A stretch of DNA of 9,443 nt, from contig PMBA01000224.1 in NCBI GenBank assembly GCA_003152795.1, positions 1,613 through 11,055 on the forward strand, written 5' to 3'. The notes beneath the pieces are model-generated. The model searched no databases and was not told where the DNA came from. It was given only the letters and a program-made list of their open reading frames with translations. Positions within the stretch are counted from its first letter, which is position 1, and every line of letters starts with the position of its first letter. Positions 7,103 to 9,443 of this stretch are shown here, piece after piece. Origin of the DNA: Acidobacteriaceae bacterium. Lineage in GTDB: Bacteria > Acidobacteriota > Terriglobia > Terriglobales > Acidobacteriaceae. The position numbers were made by a program, and so were the translations under genes.

Positions 7103-8290
7103 TTATCGCACTTTCTCCAAAATCGCGTCCGTCATCTGTACCGTCGAGGCCGCGCCCTGACTGATTGCTTTCGGGCCGCCTGTAAAGCGCATCATATCGT
7201 ATGTTCGAACCTTCCCTTCGCGCACCACGTCCGCGATTGCCTGGCGGATGCGATTTGCCTTCAGGTCTTCGCCCACATGATCGAGCATCATCGCCGCCGA
7301 AAGAATCATCGCAATCGGATTCACGATGGGCGGATTCAGCTCCGCGTATTTCGGCGCGGATCCGTGGGTTGGCTCGAATACTGCCACGTCATCTCCAATG
7401 TTGCCGGACGCCGCAAAGCCCAGGCCGCCGACCAGCCCCGCGAACGCATCGGAAAGAATGTCGCCGAACAGATTCGACGCCACAATGACGTTGTACTCTT
7501 CCGGATTCTTGTTCAGCCACATCAGTTGCGCGTCAATGTTTGTCGACCAAAGCGCAATCCCCGGAAAATTCTTCGCCACTTCTTTCGCAACTTCTTCCAT
7601 CATGCCCGAAGTCTCGCGCACCACATTCGGCTTTTCACAAATCGTCACACCTTTAAACCCGCGCTTCTTCGCATATTCGAAAGCCGCAGTCACGATGCGC
7701 TCGGCCGCCTTGCGCGTAATGATGCGGCAGCTCACCGCAATCTCCGGCCCGGGCACATTGGCAAATGCTTTGAACCGGGGATGGCTATTCAACGCCGCCC
7801 GCACGATTTCCGGAGGATTCGTCCACTCCACGCCCGCGTACATGCCCTCTGTACCCTGGCGAAACACGGTGGTATCGATCTTGGGCTCATCGAAACCGCC
7901 GGCTGTGTTCTTGCGAATGTAGTTCAGCGGATTGCCAATGAATCCAACACACGGCCGCAGGCAAATATCGAGATTGAATTTCTGCCGCATGGTCACAATG
8001 GGCGAGTAATAGACGTAACCCTTTCCTTGTAACTCGGGCTTAAGCTCCGCTTGCGCCGCCTTGTTCGGCTTCGAAGTAATCGCGCCAAACAGGCCCAGCT
8101 TGTGCTGAGCCAGTAATTCGATCGTCCGTTCCGGCAACGCATTCCCCTGCGCACACCAGCAGTCCCATCCGATGTCGGCATGAATGTACTCGGCATCAAA
8201 CCCGACCGCTTTTAGAACGCGCAATGACTCCGGCAGAACCTGGTTTCCAATGCCGTCTCCCGGCATGGTAATAACTGTGTATTTCGCCAT
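7103..8290 (-). CDS. Isocitrate/homoisocitrate dehydrogenase family (beta-decarboxylating) enzyme
   Basis: This 395-residue enzyme belongs to the isocitrate/isopropylmalate/homoisocitrate dehydrogenase family, which oxidises a 2-hydroxy tri- or dicarboxylic acid and removes CO2. Seen: N-terminal ITMPGDGIGNQV (7-18); substrate loop SPIVTMR (96-102) with Arg102, then ICLRP (Arg112); VFRQGTEGMYAGVEW (142-156) with Tyr151; CEKPNV with Lys220; Asp253; NLFGDILSDAFAGLVGG with Asp277 and Asp281 for the metal; and HGSAPKYA (309-316). Lys314, Tyr315 and the later YDMMR (Tyr364, Arg368) match the four residues that bind the NADP 2'-phosphate in E. coli isocitrate dehydrogenase (Lys344, Tyr345, Tyr391, Arg395), suggesting NADP use. 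The loop lacks the usual SLN and resembles the SPIVALR of fungal homoisocitrate dehydrogenase. ATG 8290 has AAGGAG five bases upstream. It lies between the hydro-lyase and citDE genes. Isocitrate is the default substrate; homoisocitrate or another analogue is possible. Confidence 0.88.
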   Translation of the reverse strand: MAKYTVITMPGDGIGNQVLPESLRVLKAVGFDAEYIHADIGWDCWCAQGNALPERTIELLAQHKLGLFGAITSKPNKAAQAELKPELQGKGYVYYSPIVTMRQKFNLDICLRPCVGFIGNPLNYIRKNTAGGFDEPKIDTTVFRQGTEGMYAGVEWTNPPEIVRAALNSHPRFKAFANVPGPEIAVSCRIITRKAAERIVTAAFEYAKKRGFKGVTICEKPNVVRETSGMMEEVAKEVAKNFPGIALWSTNIDAQLMWLNKNPEEYNVIVASNLFGDILSDAFAGLVGGLGFAASGNIGDDVAVFEPTHGSAPKYAELNPPIVNPIAMILSAAMMLDHVGEDLKANRIRQAIADVVREGKVRTYDMMRFTGGPKAISQGAASTVQMTDAILEKVR

Positions 8291-8353
8291 AATTGCTCCT
8301 TAAAAATATCTACCGCCGCAACGCCTGGGAATCCGAATGTCTCTTACGAACTT

Positions 8354-8381
8354 TGTCATCCTGAGCGCAGCGAAGGACCTG
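8354..8381 (-). repeat. Dispersed intergenic repeat of the TCCTTCGCTGCGCTCAGGA type
   Basis: Read on the - strand this gives AGGTCCTTCGCTGCGCTCAGGATGACA, a string I recognise from memory as frequent between genes in Acidobacteriota and several other phyla. Its core folds on itself: TCCT/AGGA pairs, then two adjacent G-A mismatches, then GC/GC around a 3-base loop. Only one copy is visible here. It lies upstream of the dehydrogenase gene and next to repeat copy B. Confidence 0.6.
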
Positions 8382-8387
8382 ATTTAT

Positions 8388-8413
8388 CTCGGCGCTCTCT
8401 GCGTCTCGGCGGT
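8388..8413 (-). repeat. Triple 9-base repeat, copy B
   Basis: On the - strand the units are ACCGCCGAG, ACGCAGAG (one base short) and AGCGCCGAG. The copy begins 7 bases after the hydro-lyase stop codon and matches copy A (4210-4236) in orientation and in its position just after a gene end. A second kind of repeat follows at 8354-8381, so most of the 130-base gap (8291-8420) is repeat. The rest holds the dehydrogenase Shine-Dalgarno (8296-8301). Confidence 0.7.
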
Positions 8414-8420
8414 GAAAACA

Positions 8421-9443
8421 CTAAGCGACGCCCAACCGCTTCGCCACCAGATTCTCCACTCCACCCGCAATCACCAGCGACTGTGGCACGCTGCCCAGCG
8501 CCGGGAAAGTAAATTTCTCTCCGCGCCACGAGATCGTGCTGGAAGTGAAATCGATGTCGATTTCATCCCCCGGAATGATCGTCTTCTGTTTCAACCCGAT
8601 CTCGTTCGCAAATTGCTCGCGCACCCGCGCCACAAATTCCGGCACTTCAATACACAAAAAGCCGTTGTTAAACGCGTTCCGCAGATAAGTCTGCGAGAAG
8701 CTGGCCGCGATCACCAGCGGAATGCCTTTCGCTTTCAGACACGTAACCGCCTGCTCGCGGCTCGACCCCGTGCCAAAGTTGAACTGGCTGACGATCACGT
8801 CGCCCGCCTTCGCGCGCGCCGCAAACTGCGGATCGTAATTCTCCATCACCACCTTCGCCATCATCTCCGGAGTCATGTCGTCGCGATAAGTGTAGTCCTT
8901 GCCATAAATCGCATCGGTGTTGACGTTATCCTGCGGCATGAAGACCAGCCGTCCCTGCACGCGCTGCGGAAAGCCCGCCAGGATTTCAACTTTCTCCGCT
9001 CCGCCCGACGCTGCCGCCAACTCGGTGTAGACCCGCTGCGACGGGCGATCCGCGAACTCATGCGGCCCGCGAATGTAACCCGCGACCGCAGATGCCGCCA
9101 CAACTTCTGGACTTGCCAGGTAGCACTTCGCGTCGCGCGATCCCATGCGCCCCTTGAAGTTTCGATTGGTCGCCGAGATCCCGACCTCGCCCGCCTCAAG
9201 CAATCCCACGCCCAGCCCGATGCACGGCCCGCAACCCGACGGCAGCGGCTGCGCGCCCGCATCCAGCAGGGTCCGCCAGATGCCGCGCTTCTCCGCTTCT
9301 TCCTGCACCCACTTGCTCGCCGCGCTCAAATAGAACTTCACGCCCGGCGCAATCTTCTGACCCTTGAGCACCGCGGCCGCCGCCGCCAGATCTTCCAGCC
9401 GCGAATTCACGCACGAAATCAGATACGCCTTCTGGATCGCAAC
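8421..9443 (-). CDS. Aconitase/homoaconitase-type hydro-lyase, C-terminal part (5' end outside window)
   Basis: This is a 4Fe-4S hydro-lyase of the aconitase/isopropylmalate isomerase superfamily, which moves the hydroxyl group of a citrate-type acid through a cis-alkene. The frame is open to the right edge, so 340 residues are visible and the N-terminal ~half is missing; GTG 9410 is internal. Seen: cluster ligands in ISCVNSR (Cys11 of the fragment) and PSGCGPCIGLG (Cys71, Cys74), active-site ATNRNFKGRMGS, and from about residue 160 a fused swivel domain with DNVNTDAIYGKDYTY and NFGTGSSREQA (223-233). Bacterial LeuC and LeuD are separate chains; a single chain with large then swivel domain and these motifs recalls fungal homoaconitase (Lys4) as I remember it. 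The usual SCTN is SCVN here. The gene precedes the dehydrogenase gene on the same strand by 130 repeat-rich bases. Superfamily is firm; citrate versus homocitrate-type substrate is open. Confidence 0.88.
   Translation of the reverse strand, partial: VAIQKAYLISCVNSRLEDLAAAAAVLKGQKIAPGVKFYLSAASKWVQEEAEKRGIWRTLLDAGAQPLPSGCGPCIGLGVGLLEAGEVGISATNRNFKGRMGSRDAKCYLASPEVVAASAVAGYIRGPHEFADRPSQRVYTELAAASGGAEKVEILAGFPQRVQGRLVFMPQDNVNTDAIYGKDYTYRDDMTPEMMAKVVMENYDPQFAARAKAGDVIVSQFNFGTGSSREQAVTCLKAKGIPLVIAASFSQTYLRNAFNNGFLCIEVPEFVARVREQFANEIGLKQKTIIPGDEIDIDFTSSTISWRGEKFTFPALGSVPQSLVIAGGVENLVAKRLGVA

Noticed and set aside
4252..8032. Several long open frames on the + strand (4252-4875, 5254-5943, 6357-7160, 7277-8032)
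   Set aside because: They lie antisense to well-supported - strand genes, are rich in Arg and His, and resemble no family; high GC content makes such shadow frames common.

Overview
The window is GC-rich, densely coded bacterial DNA with eight protein genes. Protein-family content, a stand-alone PASTA gene beside an rsmB-type gene, and short intergenic repeats of the TCCTTCGCTGCGCTCAGGA and CGCAGAGA types all suggest an Acidobacteriota-like soil bacterium. That assignment is an inference from memory of such genomes and has not been searched. I see no tRNA, rRNA, CRISPR array, transposase or phage gene.

Layout: one partial gene on the + strand (2-595, the catalytic half of an RsmB-type rRNA m5C methyltransferase) converges on seven - strand genes that fill the rest. 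Reading right to left, the - strand carries: (1) the C-terminal part of a single-chain aconitase/homoaconitase-type hydro-lyase (8421-9443, cut by the window edge); (2) an isocitrate/homoisocitrate-dehydrogenase-family enzyme (7103-8290); (3) a fusion of the citrate lyase acyl-carrier (gamma, CitD-like) and beta (CitE) subunits (5829-7043); (4) citrate lyase alpha, CitF (4267-5832); (5) a 324-base gap; (6) a secreted DUF885 putative metallohydrolase (2131-3942); (7) a cytosolic DUF2007-like protein with a zinc ribbon (1477-2097); (8) a membrane-anchored triple-PASTA protein (655-1416).

The metabolic core is 4267-9443. Three tricarboxylic-acid activities lie on one strand in one direction: citrate/isocitrate-type isomerisation, oxidative decarboxylation (or reductive carboxylation) of the isocitrate-type acid, and CoA-independent cleavage of the citrate-type acid to an oxo-acid plus acetate. 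Together they could run 2-oxoglutarate to isocitrate to citrate to oxaloacetate plus acetate, a reductive-TCA-like segment, or work catabolically on citrate. Several residues depart from the textbook families: a Lys4-like swivel domain in the hydro-lyase, a homoisocitrate-dehydrogenase-like substrate loop beside NADP-type cofactor residues in the dehydrogenase, a displaced attachment serine in the CitD-like domain, and an altered GGHSD-type motif in CitF. The set may therefore act on a citrate homologue. No citrate lyase ligase (CitC) or prosthetic-group enzymes (CitX, CitG) are in the window.

Noncoding features of note: a small hairpin that would hide the Shine-Dalgarno of the citDE fusion, with two upstream segments able to compete for the same strand; two near-identical copies of a triple 9-base repeat just after the stop codons of citF and the hydro-lyase gene; and a second dispersed repeat that folds with tandem G-A mismatches.
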